This document shows, in pieces, positions 1 to 10,437 of a stretch of DNA of 64,000 nt; within the stretch, counting starts at the first letter, position 1; each line of letters opens with the position of its first letter. This stretch comes from Chondrus crispus. Lineage: Eukaryota > Rhodophyta > Florideophyceae > Gigartinales > Gigartinaceae. Location of the stretch: positions 1-64,000 of the forward strand of contig NW_005179269.1 of NCBI RefSeq assembly GCF_000350225.1. Direction: 5' to 3'. The position numbers were made by a program, and so were the translations under genes. The notes under the pieces were generated by a model that saw only the letters and a program-made list of their open reading frames with translations, did not search any database and had not been told where the DNA came from.

Positions 1-2
1 TG

Positions 3-1079
3 GGGCCGCTCCCCAAGACGAAGACAGGAAAACGGTTCCTGCTCGTGATTACGGACCGCTTCAGTAAGCTAACGCAAGTCGTTGCGCTCCGCACGATAAC
101 AGCGCACACGGTCGCAGTTGCGTTCTGCGACTCGTGGGTGTTCAAGTATGGCGTCCCTCGCACGTTGCTTTCGGACAACGGCCCTCAGTTTAATGCCAAG
201 TTCTTCCACAGCACGTGCCGCGTTCTGGGGATAACGAATTTGTACACTTCGGCGTACCATCCCCAGACGAACGGGCAAGTCGAGCGTTATAACCGAACAA
301 TCGCCTCGATGCTGCGGAACTACGTGGGTGAACACCAGGACGACTGGGATGTGTACGTGGGGCCGCTTACGTATGCGTACAACTCCCACGTACATCGCAC
401 CACACGCACCACGCCGTTTGAGCTCGTGCTCAGCAGGCCACCGCCGGAGTTTTCTCTCCGACGGGCGGACGGCGACGCGCCGCCCTCCGATAGGGGGAAC
501 CAACGTGCCGAGTTCCTCAAGACCTTGGATTCGACTATCCAGAAGGCCTACGGGAGCCTGCGTCGCACGCAGGCTCGCTACAAGCGCGACTTCGATAAGC
601 GCATACGACGTATTAATTCCCGCCTCCGTCCCGGAGAATACGTATATCTCAACCCCACCGATGGGGCTAAGACATCGAACAAGCTCGCCTCGCCCGCGGT
701 CGGACCCTACTGCGTGCTCGCCAATGACCGCCGAACCATCACGATCGATCGTGATGGGGTCACCGAGCGAGTCTCCGCCGACCGCTGCGTGTACGCGCCG
801 CCTCCGATAGACGCGCCACGAGCAAGTACGACGACCCCGCGGGACCTCGCCGATAAGGTCACCGCGGGAACGCAGTATGTCGTCGAACGGCTACTGAGAC
901 ATCGAGTTATGGAAGACGGAACTACGGAGTTCCTCATCAAGTGGGCGGATTACGACGCGCCCACTTGGACGGCTCGGACTCACGTCCCGGAGGAGTTGGT
1001 GTCTCGTTACGCCCAACGCCTCCGGGGACGTACCGGCAGAGACCTCACCCAAACCGTGAACGCGGACGTTCACGCTTAA
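3..1079 (+). CDS. Ty3/gypsy chromovirus-type pol, 3' end: integrase core and chromodomain (5' partial)
   Basis: This is the C-terminal part of a gypsy polyprotein; the frame is open to the left window edge, so the first codon seen is not a start. The integrase core shows the second catalytic Asp in SDNGPQF and the Glu in NGQVERYN, with the YHPQTNGQ signature between; the first Asp lies outside the window. After a GPY/F-like module with LRPGEYVYL there is a C-terminal chromodomain (about 50 residues, YVVERLLRHR through FLIKWADYDAPTW), which in this lineage directs integration to modified chromatin. The frame has no internal stop and ends in TAA within the polypurine tract. A close but broken relative lies at 11491-14797 on the other strand. 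Confidence 0.93.
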   Translation, partial: GPLPKTKTGKRFLLVITDRFSKLTQVVALRTITAHTVAVAFCDSWVFKYGVPRTLLSDNGPQFNAKFFHSTCRVLGITNLYTSAYHPQTNGQVERYNRTIASMLRNYVGEHQDDWDVYVGPLTYAYNSHVHRTTRTTPFELVLSRPPPEFSLRRADGDAPPSDRGNQRAEFLKTLDSTIQKAYGSLRRTQARYKRDFDKRIRRINSRLRPGEYVYLNPTDGAKTSNKLASPAVGPYCVLANDRRTITIDRDGVTERVSADRCVYAPPPIDAPRASTTTPRDLADKVTAGTQYVVERLLRHRVMEDGTTEFLIKWADYDAPTWTARTHVPEELVSRYAQRLRGRTGRDLTQTVNADVHA

Positions 1080-1087
1080 GGGGGGGG
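1078..1087 (+). promoter_or_regulatory. Polypurine tract of the gypsy element ending at 1079
   Basis: AAGGGGGGGG overlaps the pol stop codon and is followed by CCCTCAACCGC. The same arrangement (G-tract, then GGCCCTCAACCGC) is seen on the minus strand at about 11493-11470 after the related pol. This is the expected plus-strand priming site directly upstream of the 3' LTR. Confidence 0.7.
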
Positions 1088-4000
1088 CCCTCAACCGCTC
1101 CTTCGCGGATTAACCCCAGCCTGCACGAACAGACTAAAACGGGAAGTGAAGGAAGTCGGCGGACCCTATCGGAGGGTCACAGCCGGGGACGTGTTCAAGT
1201 CAAGTCATCTTGACTTCTCGTACGTCAAGGACGCGAGACATAAGAACAGGACAGTACGAACTGCCTGAAATCACGAGAGCCCTATGTGGGCAGAGTAAGC
1301 GACCAGAATGCCCGTCGCTTGTGTCTCGGAATACTGAGAAGGTTGGGGCTCACATCAAGCCCTCAGTCCGCATCCGGGTCCGATCCCCCGACGGACGACG
1401 TGGTCATGACCCTATCAATAGGGGCAGTACGCGGGAAAACGCGCAAAACGATCCGACAGATAAGCAGGAGAGTGGAGCTGCGTCGCGTGAAAGCGCGCCA
1501 GGGCAGCTAAGTAAGAGCGAGCAAGCGCGAGCAACGCGATCCGGGGAACAGTGATATACCCCAAAAACCCGCCGCCGAGACAGGCCCCGCAATAAGGAAA
1601 ATTGCAGGGGAGGAGAACGTTACACGTGAGCGACGCCAGAGGCGCGCGCCATGCCACAACACTGCTTGCGTCATCATCAAACCGCTGCCGCCACCATACC
1701 CCGAAAATAACGAAAAAAGTAAGGGAGAAAAATTACAGCCGCACGTGCGCGGCGTGCACAGATACTGCACGCCATACGATAGGCAAAGAAAAGGCGGACG
1801 GCGCTGCCCGGGGGTACAATGACCCGCGAGAAGGTACACACGTCCGCCCCCTGACCGGGAAGGGAAGCGGGCGTGAGGTAGTTGCGTGCGCCCGCTTCGG
1901 TCGCGTACCCCGACATGTCGGACGACAAGCCGTCCCTCCCCCGTGCTCAACGGAGATCTGGCCGGCCACAGTCGGTGAGGAGAGGAGCACACGTAGCCCC
2001 CGCCCATCCGACTCTCCACTGCCGAAGGCGGAAGGCGCTCGGAAACGCGTACCCCACAAGACCCGCCGTTACGGACCTTTCGCCACACGATCAGGAACCG
2101 ACGCCTTCCCGGGGCAAAGTACGCGCTTTACGCGTCGGCGTTAAGCGCGCGCCACCGCCGAGGACGCTAGAAGATGCTGTGAACCACCCGCGCTCGGTGC
2201 CGACGGCAACACGGAATACTAGCACCCGCGCTCTCGGCTACTGTCTAACGTTTCGTTCTGGTGCCACCAATGCGTGCGCGAGGACGAATGCACTCAGGCA
2301 CAGCGCCGCGGCACGGAGGAAGGCGGGCTAGGACGCTCACCCGGGCCTTGGCAACACGAGGCGTCCCGACGCGCCGCGCGTGACGACGCCTCGTGACCTT
2401 CCCCCCCCCGTCGTTGGGCGGAAGGAGACGTAGAATTGCGGAAGAAGACGCCGTCCGGAGGCGGGAGACGTGTCTCAAGTCGCCCGATCGACTCCTCCCT
2501 CCTTCCCTCTCCCGCCACGTGCGGACAATCACGCGTGAGTAAGGAACAAAATCCGGTCGCCCTCACAAGATCGAGGTCGGGGACGAACCCCGTCTGTCGC
2601 AAAGTCGGCCTCGAGGGCGACGATTCGAGGGAATACCGCTACCCCAATACGCCAGTCAAGGGAACTACGCCCCCAAGTGGAGGGGAAGGCTCGCTTCCAA
2701 CGACCCGGTGTCGTTGGAGCAGGGTCGTTCTTGCCTGACGATAGGGGATCACAGAGGGCAGACCGACGCGGGCGGCGCTCGCATGCGCGGGACCCCCCGT
2801 GTCCTCCCGTGAGACGACACGCATGGTGGGGACCCGTTAGACACGTCCCCACCTGTAGTTGCGCGGACAGACACGTACCCCTGCCCCTTTTTTTCCTTTT
2901 CCGAGTAAGGAGAGGGGAGTACCGGGACCTCACGAAGGAACGAAGGACGACCTACGGGGTGGACCACTTGGGCTCGTCGACGAACTCAAGTCAGGAAGGG
3001 CAGGATTATCCGACCCCTGGGCCCGGAGGGTACACGGCATCGGAACGATTAAACCTTCCGAATAAGGATGTTGACTACGGCCTCTCAGAAGACGCCTCCG
3101 GAGGGGGCCGACTTTGAGGATATATCGGGACTCATCACGACGGGAGACAACACCACGGGCCGGCGCTCATCGCCCCCTCTCCCCCGGGGAAGGGGAGGCG
3201 ATGAGCGAACAGGAAGGTTCGATCCACCAGCCCCCTTAGGCTGAAAGGAGGAAGTCGGCGGCGCCGACCAATGGGAGCTCGTTAAATTGGGTGCAGGGAA
3301 AATCACTCATGTGCGCTCCCTCACCCCGGTAAGAGCGCGCCGACAAACGGGAGCTCGTCAAACTCCGCCGGAGCGAGAGCATCATCTCAGCTGAGGCCCC
3401 TGCCTCAACCCGACTCCGGTCCTCCTCCCCCCGGTGCGCATCGATGGGGAAGTTCGTCGTTCGGCGGACACCCGGAATGCTTGCGCGCCCACGGAGGGAC
3501 GCAAGGGGCTTTCGATAATACCGCGTTTGAGGGTGTCCCATGGCGAGGGGGCGCCAATTGACGCCCCCGCCTCGGACCCACTCCGTGGAAAAGGGGCTAT
3601 AAAAGGCAGGCGGGGGCCTACGACGCGTGTGCCTCCGGAAACACAGTGCCATGAGATAAACGCTCCGATGCAGGGGCCGACGAGACGCAACTCGGCAGAA
3701 AGGAGCAACCAGCGGGCACGACAATGACGCACACGCATGCGCATTCGGGCAAGGGGTCTCGGACAATATGCTGTCGGGACACCCTCCTGCCCGCGCCTCC
3801 CACGGATGGGGGCGGCCTGGGGGAGAGCGTCGTCGAGAGGAGCGTGGCGTACGCACGTCCCCCATGATCTCGACACGCACGGTAGGAGATGCGGCTCTGA
3901 ATCGTGCCGTCCGACACGGCAACAGACGAGGGCCTGAGGGAGGTCGCCTCGCTCCTCTCCTCCTCGGAGAGACACCAGGAGCAGATACGGTCAAACGATC

Positions 4001-4123
4001 CGCCCGTGCCGCATTCCGATCGGATTCGTTTGCAACACACCGGCCCTCAGAAGTCGTCTCTCACCCGGTCTACGACAGCACCTCAGAACGGAACGGTGCC
4101 TTAGGGGCTTTACGAGAAGGGAA
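1088..4123. other. GC-rich stretch without a supported gene; begins with the 3' LTR of the preceding gypsy element
   Basis: The first part should be the 3' LTR, since it follows the polypurine tract and shares its start with the region below 11478 (minus strand), including a small hairpin of CCGC/GCGG type. I cannot find the LTR's other end. The rest is GC-rich with many overlapping open frames on both strands (the longest is 252 codons, 3994-3236 minus), none with a recognisable domain. A clean TATA box (TATAAAAGG, 3598-3606, plus strand) suggests a retroelement promoter. A diverged pair of short repeats containing GGGAGCTCGT occurs at about 3268 and 3341. Confidence 0.5.
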
Positions 4124-6505
4124 CTATCGAGGGAGGTTAGAGTGTCGGTAGCACTGTACGCTCAACGGTTCGTACCGTGCGCGGGGGGCCGACGAACCAG
4201 AAGCACGCCCCCTCGAAGGACATTGGCTGGGGTGCGAAGGCACGTCCGCCCCCGTCTCGTGGAGAGGTGGAAGCGCTACCTCCTCGTGGGGAACCCGATC
4301 CTGAGATGGATCAGGCGAGGTTGCAGGTCCGTCGATGGCCGAATGTCCGTACCGGCGACCTTCGTAAGGGTCTCGAAGACCCTGCCGCGGTACGAAAGCG
4401 GACCCCGCGGGTTCGAGACGAGCAGCTCTGAGAAAATCTCGCTCACCACGGTACCGATCGCGTTCGGCCATGGCGCGCTGGAGATCGCTCGCGCGTCGCG
4501 TAGAGGCCTCGCGTAGGGCCTCGAGTTCGCCCTGAGCGCGGTGGAGCTGGGCCGCGAGGGAGTCACGTTCGACAGAAAAGGCCTGACGCTCCGCTCCGAG
4601 GCGGCGCGCTTCGCTACTGCGCTCGAGGTACCAATTCGTCAGGGTCCGAAGTAATTCTTCCACGTTCCAGGTCCGATCGACTAAATTCCCCAGGGCGCGG
4701 GACAACCGGGGGATTGCCGTGACTTCGCCACGAGCTAGGGTAAGACTGAGCGCGGTGGTCCGTCGGGTACCCGGACCCCCAACGGAACCGAGAGAGGGGA
4801 GTGGAGGTAACGTAGACCCCGCCCCGGTATGGTAACCGACATCGGGGGGAGGCCTCACTGTGTCAGCCCCAGCCAACGCGATGGCTGGGTGCTCGCCGTC
4901 GAGGTCACGATACCTCTTCCGTCGCGCCTCCCGCACCGTCGAGCCTACCCCCCCTTTGCTACGGGACGGCCCCGCAGCCGGTACGCTCGGGCGGGCCACG
5001 AAGGAGTCGGTCCGGGAGTCGTACGCAAGGAAGAAGCTTCGGGTTCCTGTCGTGTAATCCGTCCAGGGGCGGCGGTTGCGTTCGGGCACCGCAACGGCGC
5101 GGTGCATTAAGTCGAGGACCGAGGAATAGGACCACGGGACGTGCGGAGAGCCGCGCTCCAAGGAGTGTAATGTCCCATCGGGGAACGACGGCAAGACCCG
5201 ACCGAGGAAGGACAGTACGCCGAGGGGCTGCACGAAGGCCCTCCCGTGCAATGCAACCTCGTACATAAAGGCGTTACACAGGGACCACGCCCATTCGCAT
5301 TCGAAATTGTGGACCAAGTCCCCGTAGGCCGGGTGCGTGGGGTCGTTACACGCGAAGCCGAAGTGCTTCAAAGCGTAGGGGAGCAACGGATGCACCCCCA
5401 ACGAGGGGAGTGCCTCCCCTACGCTCGCCGGAAGCCCCGGAAAATCGCCTCGTGATAGACCCGGGGAAAACGCGGCGGACGGGAAGACCCGTCCGTCTTC
5501 CTCTTCGGTGTGGCGGTACGCCGACCAATCGGTCGGCGCCAAGGCGATATGGTGGAGACGCATGAGAGAGCAGGCGGATTTCTGAAGAGCCGCACGAGCC
5601 TTCGAAAAGGCGCGAGGACGGGGGCTGACGTACAGCCCTGCCACCTCCGAGAGGATGAAACGATGGGGGCCTCGAGTGCCCTGGTGGAACAAGTACGTCG
5701 ACATCCGGTCGACGTACTCCGCCTCCTCCACACTGTAGGCGAACGTCCTATCCCCCGGCACTGCGTCCGGAATCTGATAGGGGGCACCGTCCCCCTCCGA
5801 TAACAAGCGACCCAAGGCGAGGGACGCTCCCTCCGTCAAGCCGCTTTCGTAGATGGCACGGACCCGTAGTAGATCGGGACGCAAGTACGTCCTCGCCAGG
5901 AGTTCGCCGACCGTGACGCCCGACCGAGCGTGACGGCGCCACGGGTACGTCAAGCGACCAAGCGGCAGCGGAATCGACCGCTTTAGGGGCACCCCTAACC
6001 ACCAGGTGGAGGCGTCGGCTGCCTCCTCCCCCATGGCCGTGCCAAGTCGAGTGGCGGTCGGTAACGCCCCGGGGCGCCGGCAGCTGCCGAAGGCCCCGTA
6101 TGAGCCCTCAGTCGGCTGGTACAGCCAGTCGTGCGATTCCCTGGCTCGCCCTCCTTGACACACCTCGAGCGCCTCGTCGGCGCGCGTGCCACCAACGGGC
6201 ACCGAGCCCTCGGACGCCGGAGCCGGTGGAATCGCCGGCAAGCGAGCCGCCGACAAAGGAGCAACCAACTCCTCGGATACTGTAGAGTCGCGGGCTCCCC
6301 GCGACTTCTGGTAGGGCCGCTTGAGCAGCCACGCGCGAGAGACCGGCCGGGCGGAGTCCACCGGAAGAACCTCGCATGCGCCGTCCCGCTCGACGGGGGT
6401 AGCGGCGCCAATAGCAGGAGAGGGGGGCGCCGGCGCCTCTGACCCCCGGCGGGCGAGTGACAAAGCCGGAACCGGACCTTCCCGAACGGGCGGAGGGCCT
6501 GTCAT
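4124..6505 (-). CDS. Long antisense ORF inside a gypsy-like element, unknown function (about 793 aa)
   Basis: I do not recognise this protein. The frame is open up to 6850, but the Met at 6505 (MTGPPPVREG) is the likelier start because the upstream residues look like translated non-coding DNA. It has a Pro/Ala-rich N-terminus, a globular middle rich in aromatic and Leu residues (about 230-470), a basic patch (VREARRKRYRDLDGE), and a clear coiled coil at about residues 620-700 with repeated Glu/Arg/Leu heptads, then a Pro/Ser-rich tail. Its strand is opposite to the polypurine tract and LTR immediately beyond its 5' end (6895-7579), so it is arranged like the antisense ORFs of some large plant gypsy elements. 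It could instead be a gag of an element running the other way. The intact length argues for selection, but GC-rich DNA gives long chance frames. Confidence 0.5.
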   Translation of the reverse strand: MTGPPPVREGPVPALSLARRGSEAPAPPSPAIGAATPVERDGACEVLPVDSARPVSRAWLLKRPYQKSRGARDSTVSEELVAPLSAARLPAIPPAPASEGSVPVGGTRADEALEVCQGGRARESHDWLYQPTEGSYGAFGSCRRPGALPTATRLGTAMGEEAADASTWWLGVPLKRSIPLPLGRLTYPWRRHARSGVTVGELLARTYLRPDLLRVRAIYESGLTEGASLALGRLLSEGDGAPYQIPDAVPGDRTFAYSVEEAEYVDRMSTYLFHQGTRGPHRFILSEVAGLYVSPRPRAFSKARAALQKSACSLMRLHHIALAPTDWSAYRHTEEEDGRVFPSAAFSPGLSRGDFPGLPASVGEALPSLGVHPLLPYALKHFGFACNDPTHPAYGDLVHNFECEWAWSLCNAFMYEVALHGRAFVQPLGVLSFLGRVLPSFPDGTLHSLERGSPHVPWSYSSVLDLMHRAVAVPERNRRPWTDYTTGTRSFFLAYDSRTDSFVARPSVPAAGPSRSKGGVGSTVREARRKRYRDLDGEHPAIALAGADTVRPPPDVGYHTGAGSTLPPLPSLGSVGGPGTRRTTALSLTLARGEVTAIPRLSRALGNLVDRTWNVEELLRTLTNWYLERSSEARRLGAERQAFSVERDSLAAQLHRAQGELEALREASTRRASDLQRAMAERDRYRGERDFLRAARLEPAGSAFVPRQGLRDPYEGRRYGHSAIDGPATSPDPSQDRVPHEEVALPPLHETGADVPSHPSQCPSRGRASGSSAPRARYEPLSVQCYRHSNLPR

Positions 6506-6894
6506 ATCAGGGTCCCAAAGAAGGGGACCAGCCACGCGGACGAGAGAACGAATCGGTAAGCTCAAAAAGGGGACGAACGAAGGTCGCGGGTCTAAGGGGG
6601 GAAACGGGAAGACGTGTCCCCACGGAGGGGACAGAAGGATGATGACGGATCGATCCGCGGATACACGCAAGGACGCGAGAGGAGGGGGAACGAGACGCAG
6701 CGAGGGACAGGGAGGATAGCCAGAGGGCGAAGCGAGAAGGAAGGGCCCAGCACGCGCGCAAATGAGGGCAGAGCGAGACACGAAGGACGACCGGAAAACA
6801 AAGTCGCCAGCACGAACGGGAAGGACCGTGTCGGCTACGCCGTCAGACATAGCTTGCGCTCTACAAGCACCCGTGGACGCGGACGTCCCCGCTT

Positions 6895-6904
6895 AAGGGG
6901 GGGG
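6895..6904 (+). promoter_or_regulatory. Polypurine tract before the LTR at 6908
   Basis: AAGGGGGGGG is followed by CCG and then the LTR terminus TGTAGTATAAC. Just upstream one frame reads V-D-A-D-V-P-A-stop, matching the C-terminal N-A-D-V-H-A-stop of the pol at 1079, so this is the 3' end of a related element that has lost or replaced its pol. Confidence 0.75.
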
Positions 6905-6907
6905 CCG

Positions 6908-7579
6908 TGTAGTATAACCCCCCCCTTGGGGCTTTATTTTAGATTAGATCAACTCAGAATCGGATCGGTTACTGTAGAGCTCGATGCTCTACAGTACCAC
7001 CACGTGTAACCCCGAGTACAGGGGGCGCACGTGTACACGTGTACACGCGGGACCGAAGAGCGCGCACGCACACGTGTACTGTCAGCCCCGATGGCTGACA
7101 GTATTACAGTGTCGACCGACCGCTACAGTACGTCGCTACAGTACATCGGTACTGTACTATTATGATAGGTTATTATGTACATTAAATATGGAGCGGACCG
7201 GCGGCGGTGGAGGAGGACAAGCACGGACTTGTCACCCACCGACCGTCAAGGTCCGACTTCCCGCTTATTCTAAGGTAGCGTTCGCTAACTACCTTAGAGC
7301 GGCACCGAGCGCGGGTTGAGGACGCGCGCGGTACGCCCACGAGCCGGCTCCGCCTCCGCCCGTCGGTACTGGATCGTCACCCAGTACCGCGCCGGGGCGT
7401 CGAGGCGTCGAACCGCTCGCGCGTACCGGCGTCCTCCCCGTTCCCGCTCTACCACGCTACCCGGGCCCGCTGCCCGGTGCCGTTAGCTGGTGTCCCGCTT
7501 CACCCCCGTCTTCCCGTTCGGACGGGGTCTACGTCGAGCTGAGCATACACCCCTCTCCGTTGGGGGTGTTTATGCTACA
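6908..7579 (+). repeat. Gypsy LTR (LTR-A, 672 bp)
   Basis: The LTR starts TGTAGTATAACCCC and ends GTTTATGCTACA, that is TG...CA with inverted terminal bases. It lies 3 bp after a polypurine tract. Two perfect U3 hairpins with the same type of loop are present: CTGTAGAGC/GCTCTACAG (6972-6994) and CTGTCAGCC/GGCTGACAG (7079-7101). A TATA-like ACATTAAATATGG lies at about 7178. From about 7157 on it is homologous, in inverted orientation, to LTR-B (8809-9428): shared blocks include ACCGACGGGCGGAGGCGGA and TTAGAATAAGCGG. The LTR abuts a gag reading frame at 7580, so it was inserted into that gag. Confidence 0.8.
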
Positions 7580-8732
7580 GTTGCGAATTGAACGTGATGC
7601 GTACATCTTTCAGGAAGGGGAGTAATTCAATCGCGTTCGTTCCATCGAAATTGCGCATCGTGGGACGAATCCCACGACAACGCTGCACATACTTCGCGAT
7701 TCGCCCCGCGTCCCCTGACGTGACGAGGGTCGAGACGTTGTCCAGGCGATACATCCTGTAATTAGCTACGGAGCTAAATTCCTGTATCATCGTGTGGACC
7801 GCCTCGACCCCGGGGGCCGCGGGGCCCAATGTGCCAAATGGGGTCACCGGTAGCGTACGGACGTCTACCGGGCCCCAACGCGTAGTGAGATCCTGGGGCT
7901 GATAGCCGCCCCACCGGGGATCAAAAGCGAGAATCGGTTCTCTCGATCCCCGGGTGGTATCCCCGCGTCTAGTCTCGTCCGCGTAAGGTACGCGAACCGT
8001 CTGCCGCATGTCTCCGGCGACATGCGGCAGGGCTTGGGTTTCGGACGCGAAAGTTGCGTCCATCCTTGTTCGATCTCCGCGTGCGGGCCGACTGGTGTCA
8101 CCACCAGCCGGCTCCACATCTTGAGCGCCGGACGCGTTCGGAGGTACAGTACCACCGGGCCCTAACGGTGGGGCTCCGGGTGACGTCGCCGTCGGGGTAC
8201 GTTCCATCTGACGAACAAGTCGGCGTGTAGAATTTAACTGCGCCGTCACATGGGCAAACGCGCGCATCTGCTCCGCGGAAGGAAAAGGTCTCGCGTCAGT
8301 ACGTCCCGCAGGGGCCGTCCTCTCGGGGCGGCCTTCCCCGAACTCGTCGGGGGAGTCGAGACGCGATTCCTCGACGAGCACCAGTCGACTCTGCAGTTGA
8401 TCGACTAGTGCTCGGAGGTTATCCAGAGACTGGGAGACGCGTTCGAACCTCCCTTCGCGAAGGGATCGTAGTTCTTCCATGCAACGCGAATATACCGCGT
8501 CGGTTACGTCGATTCGAAGCGCGGTCCGGACCTCCTCAATACACGTCGCGATCCGGTCATACATCGCGCGTGCGCGGCCTTCTGATAATTCAGGCGACGG
8601 TTCGCGGTCACTGAGACCTGCGCCACCGCCGCCGAATGGGACGCGGAGCGCGGCTGACTCGGAGGTGCGGAACGCGGTTGACTCCATATTCGCTGGCTCG
8701 GATTGAATTGAGGGGGCGGATCCTTCTTCCAT
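7580..8732 (-). pseudogene. Gypsy gag, N-terminal fragment truncated by LTR-A
   Basis: The likely start is the Met at 8732 (MEEGSAPS), because the Met at 8816 lies in the LTR end/primer-binding region; the frame itself is open back to 9047. About 384 codons remain: an acidic Ser/Glu-rich N-terminus, helical segments with Leu/Arg repeats (about 55-140), a Pro/Gly-rich linker, and at the C-terminus the motif RNFDGTNAIELLPFL typical of the start of a gypsy capsid domain. The frame is cut four residues after RITF, exactly where LTR-A ends, and the stop codon comes from the LTR terminus. The capsid body and zinc knuckle are absent. Confidence 0.75.
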
Positions 8733-8793
8733 TTCGACGCGTGCGGACGCGGACTGGAACGATAGTCTTCTTGCGATAATCGTGTGGCCTTCT

Positions 8794-8807
8794 AGGTCGG
8801 GAGACCA
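8794..8807 (-). promoter_or_regulatory. Primer-binding site of the minus-strand gypsy element
   Basis: Read on the minus strand, the LTR ends ...TATGCTACA, then one spacer T, then TGGTCTCCCGACCT. A TGG start one base after the LTR is the usual arrangement for a site pairing with the CCA end of a tRNA (here a tRNA ending GGTCGGGAGACCA). Which tRNA this is cannot be told from the window. Confidence 0.65.
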
Positions 8808-8808
8808 A

Positions 8809-9428
8809 TGTAGCATAAACCCCCGGTCGCGTTGGGGGTTTAGCTGTGGTTCTTCGAAGACCTGTGTACGCGAGAGAGGACAAAAACACACACCAGAAAA
8901 GAACGCGGGCGGTGGTAGCGTGGTAGAGCGGTGGGGAGCGGACGCGAACACAGTACGCAGTAGAGCGGTTCGACGCGCTCGACGCCCCGGGGCAGCGCTA
9001 GTTAGCGTTCTAGCACCGACGGGCGGAGGCGGATCCAGCTCGCGCACGTACGTTCGCGACCGCTACCCGCGTTAGTTTCTAGTTAACGCGCTCGCGTTAA
9101 GAGAACGCGTTTAGAATAAGCGGACGGGGTTAAACCTGCGGTGGAGGATCTGGTACCAAGCCCGTGCTTGTCCTTGTCCTCCCTCCGCCGCCGGCCGCCC
9201 TGTCATTTAATATACAAGTAAATAATCTATCATAACATATACTACAGTATCTAGGTAGCGCCTTACACGGTAAGCTCGCGCGCCTTACTCCGGATCGTCA
9301 CGCTGTACACGTGCACACCGAGCAGCAAGCGCGTACTTACAGGCGCGGGTGTGCGCGCTGTAGTGCATTTTGCGGGAGTACAGTAGTCACCCTGCGCGTT
9401 CGAATAACGTCCTCGCGATTATGCTACA
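8809..9428 (-). repeat. Gypsy 5' LTR (LTR-B, 620 bp)
   Basis: On the minus strand this begins TGTAGCATAATC at 9428 and ends GGTTTATGCTACA at 8809. Its downstream half is homologous to LTR-A in the opposite orientation, including the TATA-like ATATTAAAT near 9200 and the GACAAGCACGG block, while the U3 part differs. It is followed by a primer-binding site and gag on the same strand. It interrupts the reverse-transcriptase frame that resumes at 9429 on the plus strand. Confidence 0.78.
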
Positions 9429-10437
9429 GGATCAAGGCCGCGATGACCAGCCAGAAGAACGGTCGGCAGGGCTCTCCGCGTCGGCATCTACGAAGCCGCA
9501 ACGCAGGATTGAGCCGCCACCGCCGGACGTGGAGGAACTCGACCTGAGCCACGTGCCGGACCGGCTGCGCGAGCGGTTCCGTCGGATGTCGAAGAAGTAT
9601 TCAAGGGTGTGGGATGGGACGCTTGGTGAAATTTATACCACAGTCCATCGGATCGAGTTGATCCCCGAGACTCGTCCCATCGCAAAAGCTCCGTACCGGG
9701 CAGGACCTAAAGTCTGCGAGATTGAAGATGCAGAAGTACAGAAGATGTTAGAGGCAGGAGTGATAGAACCAGCGCAGTCAGAATGGGCGTCGCCCGTGTT
9801 GCTGGTGCCCAAGCCGGATGGATCAATGCGCTTTTGCGTAGAATACCGCAGGTTGAAAGCAGTAACGGTGAAGGACACGTACCCTTTACCGCGCATGGAT
9901 GAGTGTCGGGACTCGCTTGGTGACACCAAAGTTTTCTCCGCGTTGGACGCGATCTCGGGATATTGGCAGATGCCTATCCCTGAGTGCGACCGCGACAAGA
10001 CCGCATTTTCGTGTCACTCAGGTCTGTATCGCTTCTCGAGAATGCCCTTCGGGCTAACCAACGCGCCAGCGACGTTCTAAAGAGCAATGGATATCCTGCT
10101 CTCTCCGTTCCGTTGGAAATGCTGTTTGGTGTATCTGGATGACATGATAATTTTTAGCAAGTCGTGGGAGGAGCACATTGTGCACGTGGATGAAATACTT
10201 TCTGTATTGGAGAAGGCAGGTGTGAAGCTCAAGCTGCGCCAGTGCGAATTTTTCGTCGAAAAGATCAAGTACCTGGGCCATGTCGTTCGGCCAGGTACAT
10301 TGGAGGTTGATGCTGCTCGCATCGCGGCGTTGGAACAAGTGAGGTACCCTCAACGCAGACCCAGCTCAGAAACCTCTTGGGGCTTCGTAATGTGTACCGT
10401 CGGTTTGTCCCACATTACGCGAAAATCGCGCACCGCG
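9429..10437 (+). pseudogene. Gypsy pol fragment: reverse transcriptase (broken)
   Basis: This is a reverse-transcriptase domain of a chromovirus-type element. Visible motifs are PYRAGP, GVIEPAQSEWASP, the fingers motif RFCVEYRRLN-like segment, SALDAISGYWQMP (first catalytic Asp), MPFGLTNAPATF, and VYLDDMIIFS with the catalytic DD. A nonsense TAA at 10078-10080 falls directly after PATF, and the frame resumes in phase (RAMDILL). A frameshift occurs near 10350, after which the homology (RNLLGLRNVYRRFVPHYAKIA) continues in another frame to about 10437. The 5' side is cut by LTR-B at 9428. RNase H and integrase are missing, so this is a dead remnant. Confidence 0.85.

Noticed and set aside
3236-3994. 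A 252-codon minus-strand frame in the GC-rich region
   Set aside because: Overlaps several equally long frames, Arg/Pro/Ser-biased, no domain and no clear start context.
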